In this document: piece after piece, positions 1 to 8,194 of the stretch
Numbering within the stretch: the first letter of the stretch is position 1
Layout of the letters: each line of letters begins with the position of its first letter
From: Anabaena sp. UHCC 0204
GTDB taxonomy: Bacteria > Cyanobacteriota > Cyanobacteriia > Cyanobacteriales > Nostocaceae
Direction: 5' to 3'
Assembly: GCF_009711975.1 (NCBI RefSeq)
Contig: NZ_VIKW01000081.1
Location: 49,688 to 113,687 of the forward strand
Length of the DNA stretch: 64,000 bases
The notes under the pieces: generated by a model
The model's input: only the letters and a program-made list of their open reading frames with translations
Told to the model about the DNA's origin: nothing
Database searches by the model: none
Translations under genes and position numbers: made by a program

Positions 1-483
1 AGAAGTTTCCCGCACAAATGTGGCAGGTAGTCCAATTTTTAGTGCTGCTTCGACTTCTTTTTCAATATCTTGGAGATTATCTTCAGTCTCTGTGAAAGTA
101 TAGGCACTTTGACGGCTAAAATCACAGTCAATTTGTTCTTCTGCAACGGTTTTAGCCACAAATTCTATTGCTGCTTGATTTGATTGTGCATATAGACGTG
201 CTTTTTCTTCACCATGATTTTTAATCAAATCGGCATAAATTAATTGATGAAGGGAGGTAAGTTTGGCTGTAGTATGTCCGCTCACACCGGTAGATATTTG
301 TTGCGATTCAATTATAGCCACGGTTTTACCTGCACGTTTCAATAATGTCGCAGCAGTGATCGCCGTAATACCTGCACCGACAATTGCCACATCTACAGAT
401 AGATTATTGCTAAGTGCTGGAAAATTGGCTGTGGGTGTGGAGTCAATCCAGTAAGAAATGTGTTTTCCTGATAGACTAGCCAT
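1..483 (-). CDS. FAD-dependent oxidoreductase (DAO family), C-terminus cut by window edge
   Basis: The reverse strand reads open from an ATG at 483 down to base 1, giving 161 residues that continue beyond the window. Residues 30-60 contain the Rossmann dinucleotide motif VAIVGAGITAITAA followed by an acidic strand end (IIES), the signature of FAD-binding amine-oxidase/DAO-type enzymes. The SGHTTAKLTSLH segment (about residues 68-79) is typical of the glycine oxidase-like family, which in some bacteria is fused to a C-terminal Rieske domain; that part would lie outside the window. The substrate cannot be inferred. Confidence 0.8.
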   Translation of the reverse strand, partial: MASLSGKHISYWIDSTPTANFPALSNNLSVDVAIVGAGITAITAATLLKRAGKTVAIIESQQISTGVSGHTTAKLTSLHQLIYADLIKNHGEEKARLYAQSNQAAIEFVAKTVAEEQIDCDFSRQSAYTFTETEDNLQDIEKEVEAALKIGLPATFVRETS

Positions 484-991
484 ATTTTTCGATCTTTTGA
501 TAATAGAGTTGTTCTTGAATAACCAGATGTTTAAACCTAGTTTTGCTTGCTTGATTTATTACTAGCAATTAGTCATTTTCTGATTTTAAAATGTGCGTTT
601 CCCATAAATAAAACTTCTAATTAAATTAGACTTTTAAGCTATAAAATAAAACTATCTCTCGGATAATTTTAATTATCCAATTAGCAGTTATATATTAGCC
701 ATAAGGTATAGAACAAAATCGGTTATTACTTACAGCCGGAGTCAAGAGGTAGGGGCGCAGTCCCCGCGCCCAGTCAGGAGTCAGCAGCAAGAAGGAGTAA
801 ATTGTCAATTATCAATACCAGACATGATCCGCAAACGCCTTGCCGACTTGAGTAAAATATGTAATACTTCTAAAATAAATTAAAATACGGTATCTCTATG
901 GAGTTATCGGCATTAACATTTCTAAGATTGTATCGGCAATTTTGTATCTCCACTCGATAATGCTACCTGCTTATTACCGGACTACTGATAG
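484..991. other. Intergenic region with a GC-rich dispersed hairpin repeat
   Basis: This region is mostly AT-rich and carries no open frame I would defend. At about 739-795 lies a dispersed repeat with the hairpin GGGGCGCAGTCCCCGCGCCC followed by CAGTCAGGAGTCAG. A relative of it, GGGGCGCAGGGACTGCACCC followed by CAGTCAAGAGTCAG, occurs at about 60790-60824. It is an interspersed repeat rather than a gene-specific terminator. Confidence 0.6.
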
Positions 992-1267
992 TTGAATGCC
1001 TACTACAAATTAAAAATTACCATGAGAAAAGAATCTGATTTACTATCTGAGCTATGTGATTTCCTGTATCCTCGCAGTTCATATTATGGTCAGTTTAAAC
1101 CGGAATATTTAGTTTTTAATGCTAGTCTCCAGGAATTTGCTCAACGGGTAAGCTATATTTGTAACTTACAAACAGGTGGTAAGATATCTCCAGAGGAAGC
1201 TTACAAACAAATTCATGGCTTGTGGAAACAATTGAAACAGGCTAAAAAACAACTAGAAATTAAATAA
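992..1267 (+). CDS. Small conserved cyanobacterial protein (DUF7219-like)
   Basis: A 91-residue soluble protein with no signal peptide or membrane segment. The core from MRKESDLLSE to the lysine-rich end (LKQAKKQL) resembles a short protein family I recall as common in filamentous cyanobacteria and annotated DUF7219; the label is from memory. The true start may be the second ATG at 1022, which begins the conserved part; neither start has a clear ribosome binding site. It ends 9 bases before the flavin monooxygenase gene and may be co-transcribed with it. The function is unknown. Confidence 0.65.
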   Translation: MNAYYKLKITMRKESDLLSELCDFLYPRSSYYGQFKPEYLVFNASLQEFAQRVSYICNLQTGGKISPEEAYKQIHGLWKQLKQAKKQLEIK

Positions 1268-1276
1268 AGATTTTGA

Positions 1277-2458
1277 ATGGGAAATAATTTTGAATTAGAG
1301 TCCAAAGATTACTTTATTTTAGCTCAGTCTTTAGCAGAGGAATTTGCCCAAACTGCGATAGAAAGAGATGCTCAAGGAGGTACACCAAAACGAGAGCGCG
1401 ATCGCTTGCGACAAAGCAATTTACTCAAACTTATCATTCCCAAAGAATATGGGGGAATCGGTGCAAACTGGATTACCACATTCAAAATAATTCGGGAATT
1501 TGCCAAGGTTGATAGTTCCTTAGCTCACGTCTTTTCATACCATCAAATCGGCGTAGTTATTCCCCATATTTTTGGCACAACTGAGCAAAAACAACATTAC
1601 TACCAAGAAACTGCCCAGCATAATTGGTTTTGGTGTAATGCTCTTAATCCTAGAGACAAAAGTGCAACTATTACAACTCAAGAAAATCATTTTTTACTCA
1701 ATGGTAGTAAAAGCTTTTGTTCTGGTTCTGTAGATTCTGATATTTTACCAATTTCCGCGATTGAGCAAACAACAGGAGAAGTAGTTATCTTAGTAATTCC
1801 CAGTCAGCGAACAGGGGTAAAAATTAACGCTGATTGGGATAGTATGGGACAACGCCAAACCGATAGTGGTAACATTAATTTTGACAACGTAATCGTTTAT
1901 CCCCAGGAAATTATCGGCGTTAGATACAATCAAGATTCTATTTTCACTACTATTCGTTCTTGCCTAACTCAACTCAATTTAGCCAATATCTATTTAGGCA
2001 TTGCTGAAGGTGCTTTTGCAGCCGCTAAAAACTATACACAAACTTACAAAAAACCTTGGTTAACATCAGAGGTAAAAAGTGTTAGTCAAGATCCTTTTAT
2101 TCTTCACCACTACGGTACTATGTGGGTAGACTTACAAGGGACAAATGCCTTAATCAACCAAGCCATCGAATTACTACAAGCAGCTTGGGAACAGGAACAC
2201 AACCTCACCCCAGAACAGAGGGGAGAATGTATGATTGCTGTCAATACTGCTAAAGTCGCGGCCACCAAAGTAGGTTTAGATATTACTAACCGCATTTTTG
2301 AAGTTATGGGCGCACGGGCTACCAGTCAAAAATATGGTTTTGACCGTTATTGGCGCAATATGCGGACTTTCACCCTCCATGATCCTGTTGATTATAGACT
2401 GCGGGAAATTGGCAAATGGGCGCTAAATGATGAATTTCCCCACACAGGGGCGTATTAA
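1277..2458 (+). CDS. Acyl-CoA dehydrogenase-fold flavin monooxygenase (DszC/SfnB type)
   Basis: A 393-residue protein of the acyl-CoA dehydrogenase superfamily. The N-terminal helical part has the RERDRLRQSNLL and IPKEYGGIGANW motifs, the middle is the beta domain (about residues 115-215), and the C-terminus ends with DPVDYRLREIGKWAL. That last motif is typical of the DszC/SfnB branch, which uses reduced FMN and oxygen on organosulfur compounds rather than oxidising acyl-CoA. The catalytic glutamate of acyl-CoA dehydrogenases is not evident. A role in organosulfur use is inferred from the family and is consistent with the sulfate transporter a few kilobases downstream. The exact substrate is unknown. 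Confidence 0.8.
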   Translation: MGNNFELESKDYFILAQSLAEEFAQTAIERDAQGGTPKRERDRLRQSNLLKLIIPKEYGGIGANWITTFKIIREFAKVDSSLAHVFSYHQIGVVIPHIFGTTEQKQHYYQETAQHNWFWCNALNPRDKSATITTQENHFLLNGSKSFCSGSVDSDILPISAIEQTTGEVVILVIPSQRTGVKINADWDSMGQRQTDSGNINFDNVIVYPQEIIGVRYNQDSIFTTIRSCLTQLNLANIYLGIAEGAFAAAKNYTQTYKKPWLTSEVKSVSQDPFILHHYGTMWVDLQGTNALINQAIELLQAAWEQEHNLTPEQRGECMIAVNTAKVAATKVGLDITNRIFEVMGARATSQKYGFDRYWRNMRTFTLHDPVDYRLREIGKWALNDEFPHTGAY

Positions 2459-2576
2459 GTAGGCAGGGGAGCAGGGGAGCAGGGGAGCAGGGGAGCAGAA
2501 ATAAGTTTCCCAATTACCAATCACCAATCACCAATCACCAATCACCAATTACCAATTACCAATTACCAATTAACTA
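2459..2576. repeat. Two STRR tracts: GGGGAGCA-type and CCAATTA/CCAATCA heptamers
   Basis: Bases 2462-2498 hold a 9-bp unit (CAGGGGAGC) repeated about four times. Bases 2509-2573 hold about nine tandem copies of the heptamer CCAATYA. These are short tandemly repeated repetitive sequences characteristic of filamentous cyanobacteria. The heptamer tract runs to within a few bases of the next start codon, so that gene has no room for a separate ribosome binding site. Confidence 0.9.
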
Positions 2577-3350
2577 ATGTGCCAACTTCTAGGAATGAAC
2601 TGCAACATACCCACAGACATTTGCTTTTCCTTTGAAGGTTTCTCAGCACGAGGGGGGAAAACAGATGAACATAGCGACGGTTGGGGAATTGCTTTTTTTC
2701 AAGGGAAAGGATGTCGGCTTTTTTTAGATGCAGAAGCTTCTATAGATTCGCCAATCGCCGATTTTGTGCGTCAATATCCTATTCATTCTACCCATGTTAT
2801 CGCTCATATTCGTAAAGCAACTCAAGGTGAAATAGCTTTAGAAAACTGTCATCCTTTCCGTCGGGAACTGTGGGGAAGATATTGGGTATTTGCTCACAAT
2901 GGTAATTTGCCAGATTTTAATCCAGAAAACAATGGTGTTTTTCAACCAGTGGGTACTACAGACAGCGAAAAAGCATTTTGCTTAATACTTAATAGTATGC
3001 GATCGCATTACCCTGAAGGACAACCCTCTCTCAAGGAACTTTATCAGACATTACACATAATTACTAAAGAAATAGCATCTTTCGGTGTTTTCAATTATAT
3101 ACTTTCCGACGGTGAACATTTTTTTACTTATTGTTCAACTAAACTTTGCTACATTATCAGACAAGCGCCCTTTGCTGCTGCTCACTTAATTGATGAAGAG
3201 ATGACTGTAGATTTTAGTGAATTGACTACATCAAGCGATCGCGTTGCTGTGATTGTGACTACACCCTTAACTGATAACGAAGTTTGGACACAAATTGAAC
3301 CGGGAGAATTACTAGTATTTCAGGATGGTTTACCCATAAAATACACATAA
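2577..3350 (+). CDS. Class II glutamine amidotransferase (YafJ type)
   Basis: A 257-residue stand-alone N-terminal-nucleophile amidotransferase. It begins MCQLLGMN, so Cys2 becomes the N-terminal nucleophile after removal of Met. Further family motifs are DEHSDGWGIAF (about 30-40), IAHIRKAT (about 76-83), NCHPF and FAHNGNL (about 105). No synthase domain is attached, so the acceptor of the released ammonia is not known. The fixed MCQLL start confirms the coordinate despite the repeat tract immediately upstream. Confidence 0.88.
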   Translation: MCQLLGMNCNIPTDICFSFEGFSARGGKTDEHSDGWGIAFFQGKGCRLFLDAEASIDSPIADFVRQYPIHSTHVIAHIRKATQGEIALENCHPFRRELWGRYWVFAHNGNLPDFNPENNGVFQPVGTTDSEKAFCLILNSMRSHYPEGQPSLKELYQTLHIITKEIASFGVFNYILSDGEHFFTYCSTKLCYIIRQAPFAAAHLIDEEMTVDFSELTTSSDRVAVIVTTPLTDNEVWTQIEPGELLVFQDGLPIKYT

Positions 3351-3369
3351 ATTTTTGATCACGAGTCTG

Positions 3370-4545
3370 CTAATAAGACCAAGCCAAATTTTGTGGAGGC
3401 TGTGTTTCATTCCTTTGCAAATACTTGTCCAATATTCCCATTAACCGCTCTTTCTCTACAGGCTTGTTAATAAAATCCGTTGCCCCAAATACCTTAGCCC
3501 GAACTCGATCAAACACTCCATCACTACTTGTTAATATAATAATTGGTGTTTTTGTAAAAAAAGAAATATGCCGTAATTGTTCACAAATTTGATAACCATT
3601 AACCACTGGCATAATCAAATCCAAAAAAATCAAATCGGGCTTACTTTCAATTAATATAGGTAAAGCCTGTAAAGGATCTTGAATACCAATAAACATCATT
3701 CCTTCCGATGTAACCATCTTCTCCAGAATTTTAGACATTTGTAGACTATCATCAATACAAGCAATCAGATAATAGTTATTCTTTTTTCCAGATTTAACTT
3801 CAGCTTTTTGCCTAACTTTAATTATTGATAATTCTACATCAGATACTTCGATAAATTCTGCAATTCCTTTATTAATAAAAGGACGTAATGAGTTAGTTAC
3901 AGCCAAAACATTTTGCTGCATTTTTGCAGCTAAATCCCATAAAGTATGTTTACCATTAATCAACCGTTCAAAGTTTTTATAGACAGTCATATTTACTAAT
4001 TGTCTCAGCTTTTCTGGTTGCTTTAAAACTGGTGATAAGTGTGGAGAAAAACTTGCTAAACCTGCTTGTGACCAATTCTCCCAGGAATTTTGCATTTCCT
4101 GAAGAAACATATTTGTACTTGTAGAACCCAGAATAGCAGTTAAAAGAGTATCTTGAGTAAGTTCCCAACTCAAATTACTAATATTTACCTGTTGTGCTAA
4201 ATCAAATAACTGTTCCTCAAGGGTTTTTACTACAAAGTCATTAAATTGTGTCTGGGTTATTTCCTGTCTGTGATATAAATTTTCTAGCAGTAAATAATCC
4301 CAATAATCTATTAAAATATCTTCGTCTCGGAGGAGGAGTTTATTAATATCAATCTTTGGACAAATTAAAGCTATATTTCTCAGCCAACGTCTATGAGGAT
4401 GAATCCCTCCTGTAGCCCATACCATTTGTCCAAGGTGATAATAAAAAGCCCACTCATTTCCTGCTGTATCTTTAATATGAAGTTTACCGTTGTATTGCAG
4501 TTGAATACATTGATTAAACTCTCTCAATAAAATATCTAAGTTCAT
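3370..4545 (-). CDS. PatA-type response regulator (DUF4388 domain + receiver)
   Basis: A 391-residue protein with an N-terminal PatA/DUF4388-like domain (about 1-110), a linker, and a C-terminal receiver domain (about 258-378). The receiver has the acidic pair D265/D266, the phospho-acceptor D309 in FLDLIMP, T339 and K361, so it should be phosphorylatable. Proteins of this kind control heterocyst pattern (PatA) or phototaxis (PixG/TaxP1) in cyanobacteria. No CheW, MCP or histidine kinase gene is adjacent, so the partner is unknown. It converges with the amidotransferase gene and is separated from it by 19 bases. Confidence 0.85.
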   Translation of the reverse strand: MNLDILLREFNQCIQLQYNGKLHIKDTAGNEWAFYYHLGQMVWATGGIHPHRRWLRNIALICPKIDINKLLLRDEDILIDYWDYLLLENLYHRQEITQTQFNDFVVKTLEEQLFDLAQQVNISNLSWELTQDTLLTAILGSTSTNMFLQEMQNSWENWSQAGLASFSPHLSPVLKQPEKLRQLVNMTVYKNFERLINGKHTLWDLAAKMQQNVLAVTNSLRPFINKGIAEFIEVSDVELSIIKVRQKAEVKSGKKNNYYLIACIDDSLQMSKILEKMVTSEGMMFIGIQDPLQALPILIESKPDLIFLDLIMPVVNGYQICEQLRHISFFTKTPIIILTSSDGVFDRVRAKVFGATDFINKPVEKERLMGILDKYLQRNETQPPQNLAWSY

Positions 4546-5171
4546 AACTATTGATTGAATTACAACTTGATTACGTATATCATTTAATCAATTAAATTTC
4601 AGTATTAACTATAGATGAGGTTATTAGTATATCAATACACTGTAGCTAAAAACTATACACAATACTTGTTAGATTTAAATCTAGGTTAAGTATTGATTTT
4701 GTAATAATTATACATTTTCTGCTGTAAATTTTCATAAACTGAAATAAATATATCATAATACCCGATTTCTTTGCGAAGTAAGGAATCTGCACTCACAATC
4801 TACAGTTTATCTATCAAATATTAGATGTATTGTAAATAACTCTAGGTTATCCTTTTGAAAATTCATGTAATTATCTGTAGATGCTTTTTGACAAGACTTT
4901 TTGAAAAAAAGCTGTTATTTTTTCGTGTATTTAAGCGAAATACTTAGTTAAAATCATTACGGTGGCTAACATAAACTTTCTATATAAACACAGAACAGAG
5001 ATGATTAAATATTGATACTTGCCATTTAGAGGTGTTGTAATTTTCACTGAAACTGGTACAATCTCCATATTCCCTATCGTTAATATGCAGTTTTAACTGG
5101 AGTTGATGATCCAGATACCTGTAATAATGCTATTCCCGTCAATTAACTGTAGTTTCACAGGAGGAAAAATC
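4546..5171. other. Divergent upstream region of the PatA-like gene and sbpA
   Basis: About 620 AT-rich bases lie between two divergently transcribed genes and should hold both promoters. I found no convincing coding frame, RNA gene or operator. A strong purine-rich ribosome binding site (AGGAGGAAAA) lies at 5159-5168, directly before the sbpA start. Confidence 0.5.
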
Positions 5172-6281
5172 ATGAATTTGTGGCAGCGATCGCTCAAAGA
5201 ACTACAATTTAAGTTCAAAGTAAATTCATTGAAGGGATTTGTATCCTTTTTCCTAATAGGGACGCTATTAAGTGTATCCCTAGCTGCTTGCTCCGGTGCA
5301 AACAATAGTAGTTCCTCTGGAACAAATACTGGTACGGGTAAAAAACCAAATGTAGAGTTAACCCTTGTATCTTTTGCTGTCACTAAAGCCGCTCACGCAG
5401 CTATTATTCCCAAATTTGTAGAAAAATGGCAACGGGAACAAAACCAAACTGTAATTTTTAAACAAAGCTATGGCGGTTCTGGTACTCAAACTCGTGCTGT
5501 TGTTGATGGTTTGCGAGCAGATGTTGTTCATTTAGCACTAGCTTTAGATACCCAAAAGATTGAAAAAGCAGGATTAATTCAACCGGGGTGGGAGAAAAAA
5601 TTTCCTAATAATAGCATTGTCACTAAGTCTGTAGCAGCTTTAGTAACTCGTGAAGGCAACCCCAAAGGTATCAAAACTTGGGCTGATTTAGCCAAAGACG
5701 ATGTTAGAGTAATTACCGCAGATCCCAAAACCTCCGGGGTAGCACGTTGGAACTTCATCGCACTTTGGAATTCAGTCATTAAAACTGGTGGAGATGAAAC
5801 AAAAGCAACTGAGTTTGTGACTAAAGTTTATAAGAACGTTCCTGTGTTAACTAAAGATGCTCGTGAAGCTACAGACGCATTTTTTAAACAAGGACAAGGT
5901 GATGCTTTAATCAACTATGAAAACGAAATTGTCTTAGCAGTACAGAAGGGTAAAAAAACTAATTATATTCTCCCTGAAGTAAATATCTCCATTGATAATC
6001 CTATTGCTGTTGTTGATAAGAATGTTGAAAAACATGGTAATCGTGAGGTAGTGGAAGCTTTCGTTAAATACTTGTTTACGCCGGAAGCACAACAGGAATT
6101 TGCTAAAGTTGGATTTCGTCCTGTAGATGAAACAGTCGCTAAAACTAAAGAATTTGCTGAAAAATATCCGCCAATAAAAAATTTAAGTACGATTCAAGAA
6201 TTAGGTGGTTGGGATGCGGCTCAGAAAAAGTTCTTTAATGATGGGGCAATTTTTGACCAAATTCAAACTAAGAAAAATTGA
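5172..6281 (+). CDS. sbpA: Sulfate ABC transporter, substrate-binding lipoprotein
   Basis: The start is placed at the ATG at 5172, which follows AGGAGGAAAA. The open frame extends 69 bases further upstream, but that part lacks a ribosome site. The chosen start gives 369 residues with a positively charged N-terminus, a hydrophobic stretch and a lipobox (SLAAC), so the protein should be lipid-anchored. The mature part is a sulfate-binding protein of the SbpA/CysP type (for example LTLVSFAVTKAAH and KQSYGGSGTQTRAV near the start). It is followed by the two permease genes in the same direction, so this is a sulfate/thiosulfate uptake operon. Confidence 0.93.
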   Translation: MNLWQRSLKELQFKFKVNSLKGFVSFFLIGTLLSVSLAACSGANNSSSSGTNTGTGKKPNVELTLVSFAVTKAAHAAIIPKFVEKWQREQNQTVIFKQSYGGSGTQTRAVVDGLRADVVHLALALDTQKIEKAGLIQPGWEKKFPNNSIVTKSVAALVTREGNPKGIKTWADLAKDDVRVITADPKTSGVARWNFIALWNSVIKTGGDETKATEFVTKVYKNVPVLTKDAREATDAFFKQGQGDALINYENEIVLAVQKGKKTNYILPEVNISIDNPIAVVDKNVEKHGNREVVEAFVKYLFTPEAQQEFAKVGFRPVDETVAKTKEFAEKYPPIKNLSTIQELGGWDAAQKKFFNDGAIFDQIQTKKN

Positions 6282-6337
6282 CAATTGACAATTGACAACT
6301 AAGAATTAAGAACTAACAACTGACAACTGACCAAATT
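6282..6337. repeat. STRR tract between sbpA and cysT
   Basis: Tandem heptamers of the TGACAAT / TGACAAC / TAAGAAC type fill the 56-base gap between sbpA and cysT. The tract lies inside an operon, so it is presumably transcribed. Confidence 0.8.
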
Positions 6338-7207
6338 ATGAGTGTATCTCGTGCTGTTGAAAATAATATTAAACCGCCCATTTGGAAGGTTTTTATAGAT
6401 AATTTGATTAGCCTTCCTTGGACCTGGCGGATTACTTTGGGATATCTAACTGTAATGTTATTTATTCCCATTGTGGCGATGTTCCTCAAGGCTGGTACAT
6501 TATCCCCTGGGAAGTTTTGGGAAATTGCGACTAGTGAATTAGCATTGTCAACTTACAATGTTACGTTTGTAACTTCATTATTTGCGGCTTTACTCAATGG
6601 TGTATTTGGAACTCTAATTGCTTGGGTATTAGTGCGTTACGATTTTCCTTTCAAACGGATTATTGATGCGACAGTAGATTTACCTTTTGCTTTACCAACT
6701 TCGGTAGCAGGTTTAACACTGGCAACAGTTTACAGTGATAATGGTTGGATAGGTTCACTTTTATCACCACTGGGGATTAAGGTATCCTTCACTCGTGCGG
6801 GTTTAGGAGTAGCAATGATATTTATATCTTTACCTTTTGTAGTGAGAACTGTACAACCTGTACTTCAGGAAATGGAATCGGAAATTGAAGAAGCTGCTTG
6901 GAGTTTAGGTGCTTCCCAATGGCAAACTTTTTGGAAAGTGATTTTACCTCCTTTATTTCCGACAATTTTAACTGGTGTAGCTTTGGGTTTTTCCCGCGCG
7001 GTGGGGGAGTATGGTTCAACAGTGATTATTGCTTCTAATACACCGTTTCAAGATTTGATTGCACCTGTGTTAATTTTCCAACGTTTAGAACAGTATGACT
7101 ATGCTGGTGCAACAGTTATTGGTGTAGTTTTATTAGGAATTTCCTTGGTGATGTTATTAGCAATTAATTTTTTACAAGCTTGGGCGAGAAGATATGACAA
7201 TAGATAA
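6338..7207 (+). CDS. cysT: Sulfate ABC transporter permease CysT
   Basis: A 289-residue integral membrane protein with about six hydrophobic segments and a binding-protein-dependent permease domain. The EAA loop ([21 protein letters not shown], about 185-205), which contacts the ATPase, is intact. [18 protein letters not shown] is typical of CysT/CysU. Its end overlaps the start of cysW by 14 bases, implying translational coupling. Confidence 0.93.
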   Translation: MSVSRAVENNIKPPIWKVFIDNLISLPWTWRITLGYLTVMLFIPIVAMFLKAGTLSPGKFWEIATSELALSTYNVTFVTSLFAALLNGVFGTLIAWVLVRYDFPFKRIIDATVDLPFALPTSVAGLTLATVYSDNGWIGSLLSPLGIKVSFTRAGLGVAMIFISLPFVVRTVQPVLQEMESEIEEAAWSLGASQWQTFWKVILPPLFPTILTGVALGFSRAVGEYGSTVIIASNTPFQDLIAPVLIFQRLEQYDYAGATVIGVVLLGISLVMLLAINFLQAWARRYDNR

Positions 7208-8033
7208 AGTAAAAAATCCCAGAAAACAAAGTTGGGTCCCCGCAGTTTTAATTGGGATTGCGATCGCCTACTTATTTCTGGTTCAATATATTCCAGCTAT
7301 TAATGTTTTTTTTGCAGCTTTCAAAAATGGATTTGCACCATTTTTATCTAACTTCACAAAACCGGAATTTCTCCATGCAGCTTGGTTAACTCTATTGCTG
7401 GCTGTAATTTCTATACCTATTAATGCAATATTTGGTTTATGTGCGGCTTGGGCGATCGCTCGTCATCAATTCCCCGGACGCACTATAGTTCTCAGTATCA
7501 TTGATTTGCCCTTTTCTATCTCCCCCGTTGTCGCAGGTTTAATGATTGTCCTCTTGTATGGTAGAGAAGGCTGGTTTGGTCCTTGGCTACAAGAGCATAA
7601 TATCCAAATCATCTTTGCTTTTCCAGGGATGCTTATGGCTACCGCTTTTGTGAGTATGCCCTTTGTCGCCAGAGAAGTCATTCCCATTTTAGAGGAATTT
7701 GGTAAAGATCAGGAAGAAGCAGCTAGGACATTAGGCGCAAACGACTGGCAAACTTTTTGGCGTGTCACTTTACCGAGTATTCGTTGGGGTTTACTCTACG
7801 GTTTAATCTTAACTAATGCCAGAGCAATGGGTGAATTTGGTGCAGTTTCTGTAGTATCTGGTAACATTGCAAATAGAACCCAAACTTTACCACTATTTGT
7901 AGAAGAAGCTTACAAACAATATGAAACGGAAGCTGCTTTTTCTGCGGCTGTATTGTTAGCATTTCTGGCAGTAATCACCCTGATACTCAAGGAGATTGTA
8001 GAACGCAAAACCGAGATTAAGGAAGTTGAGTAA
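7194..8033 (+). CDS. cysW: Sulfate ABC transporter permease CysW
   Basis: A 279-residue membrane protein paralogous to CysT. It has the EAA loop ([21 protein letters not shown], about 179-199) and the conserved [16 protein letters not shown] motif typical of CysW. It forms the heterodimeric membrane channel with CysT. No ATP-binding subunit (CysA) follows: the next gene is a TonB receptor on the other strand. CysA must therefore be encoded elsewhere. Confidence 0.93.
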   Translation: MTIDKVKNPRKQSWVPAVLIGIAIAYLFLVQYIPAINVFFAAFKNGFAPFLSNFTKPEFLHAAWLTLLLAVISIPINAIFGLCAAWAIARHQFPGRTIVLSIIDLPFSISPVVAGLMIVLLYGREGWFGPWLQEHNIQIIFAFPGMLMATAFVSMPFVAREVIPILEEFGKDQEEAARTLGANDWQTFWRVTLPSIRWGLLYGLILTNARAMGEFGAVSVVSGNIANRTQTLPLFVEEAYKQYETEAAFSAAVLLAFLAVITLILKEIVERKTEIKEVE

Positions 8034-8194
8034 ATTGACAATTAACAATTGACAATTGACAATTGACAATTATTAATGGGTAATGGGTAATTGGTGAAAA
8101 AAACCGTAGCGACAGCACAACCCAACATTTTTTAGAAATCAAACCCATGATTTGGATGAAAATGTTGGGTTTCCTTGCGTCAACCTAACCTACA
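8034..8194. repeat. STRR tract plus inverted repeat between convergent genes
   Basis: Bases 8036-8074 are tandem TGACAAT heptamers. Bases 8118-8173 contain inverted arms CCCAACATTTTT and AAAATGTTGGG around a 30-base loop. The inverted repeat lies between the convergent cysW and TonB receptor genes, so it may act as a terminator in both directions. It also resembles dispersed cyanobacterial hairpin repeats. Confidence 0.6.

Noticed and set aside
263..454. 63-codon open frame on the + strand
   Set aside because: It is antisense to the well-supported FAD oxidoreductase whose Rossmann motif is encoded on the other strand.
2509..2573. CRISPR-like regular repeats
   Set aside because: The units are 7 bp and directly tandem, without spacers. 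These are STRRs, as are the tracts at 6282, 8036, 17676, 48268 and 61672.
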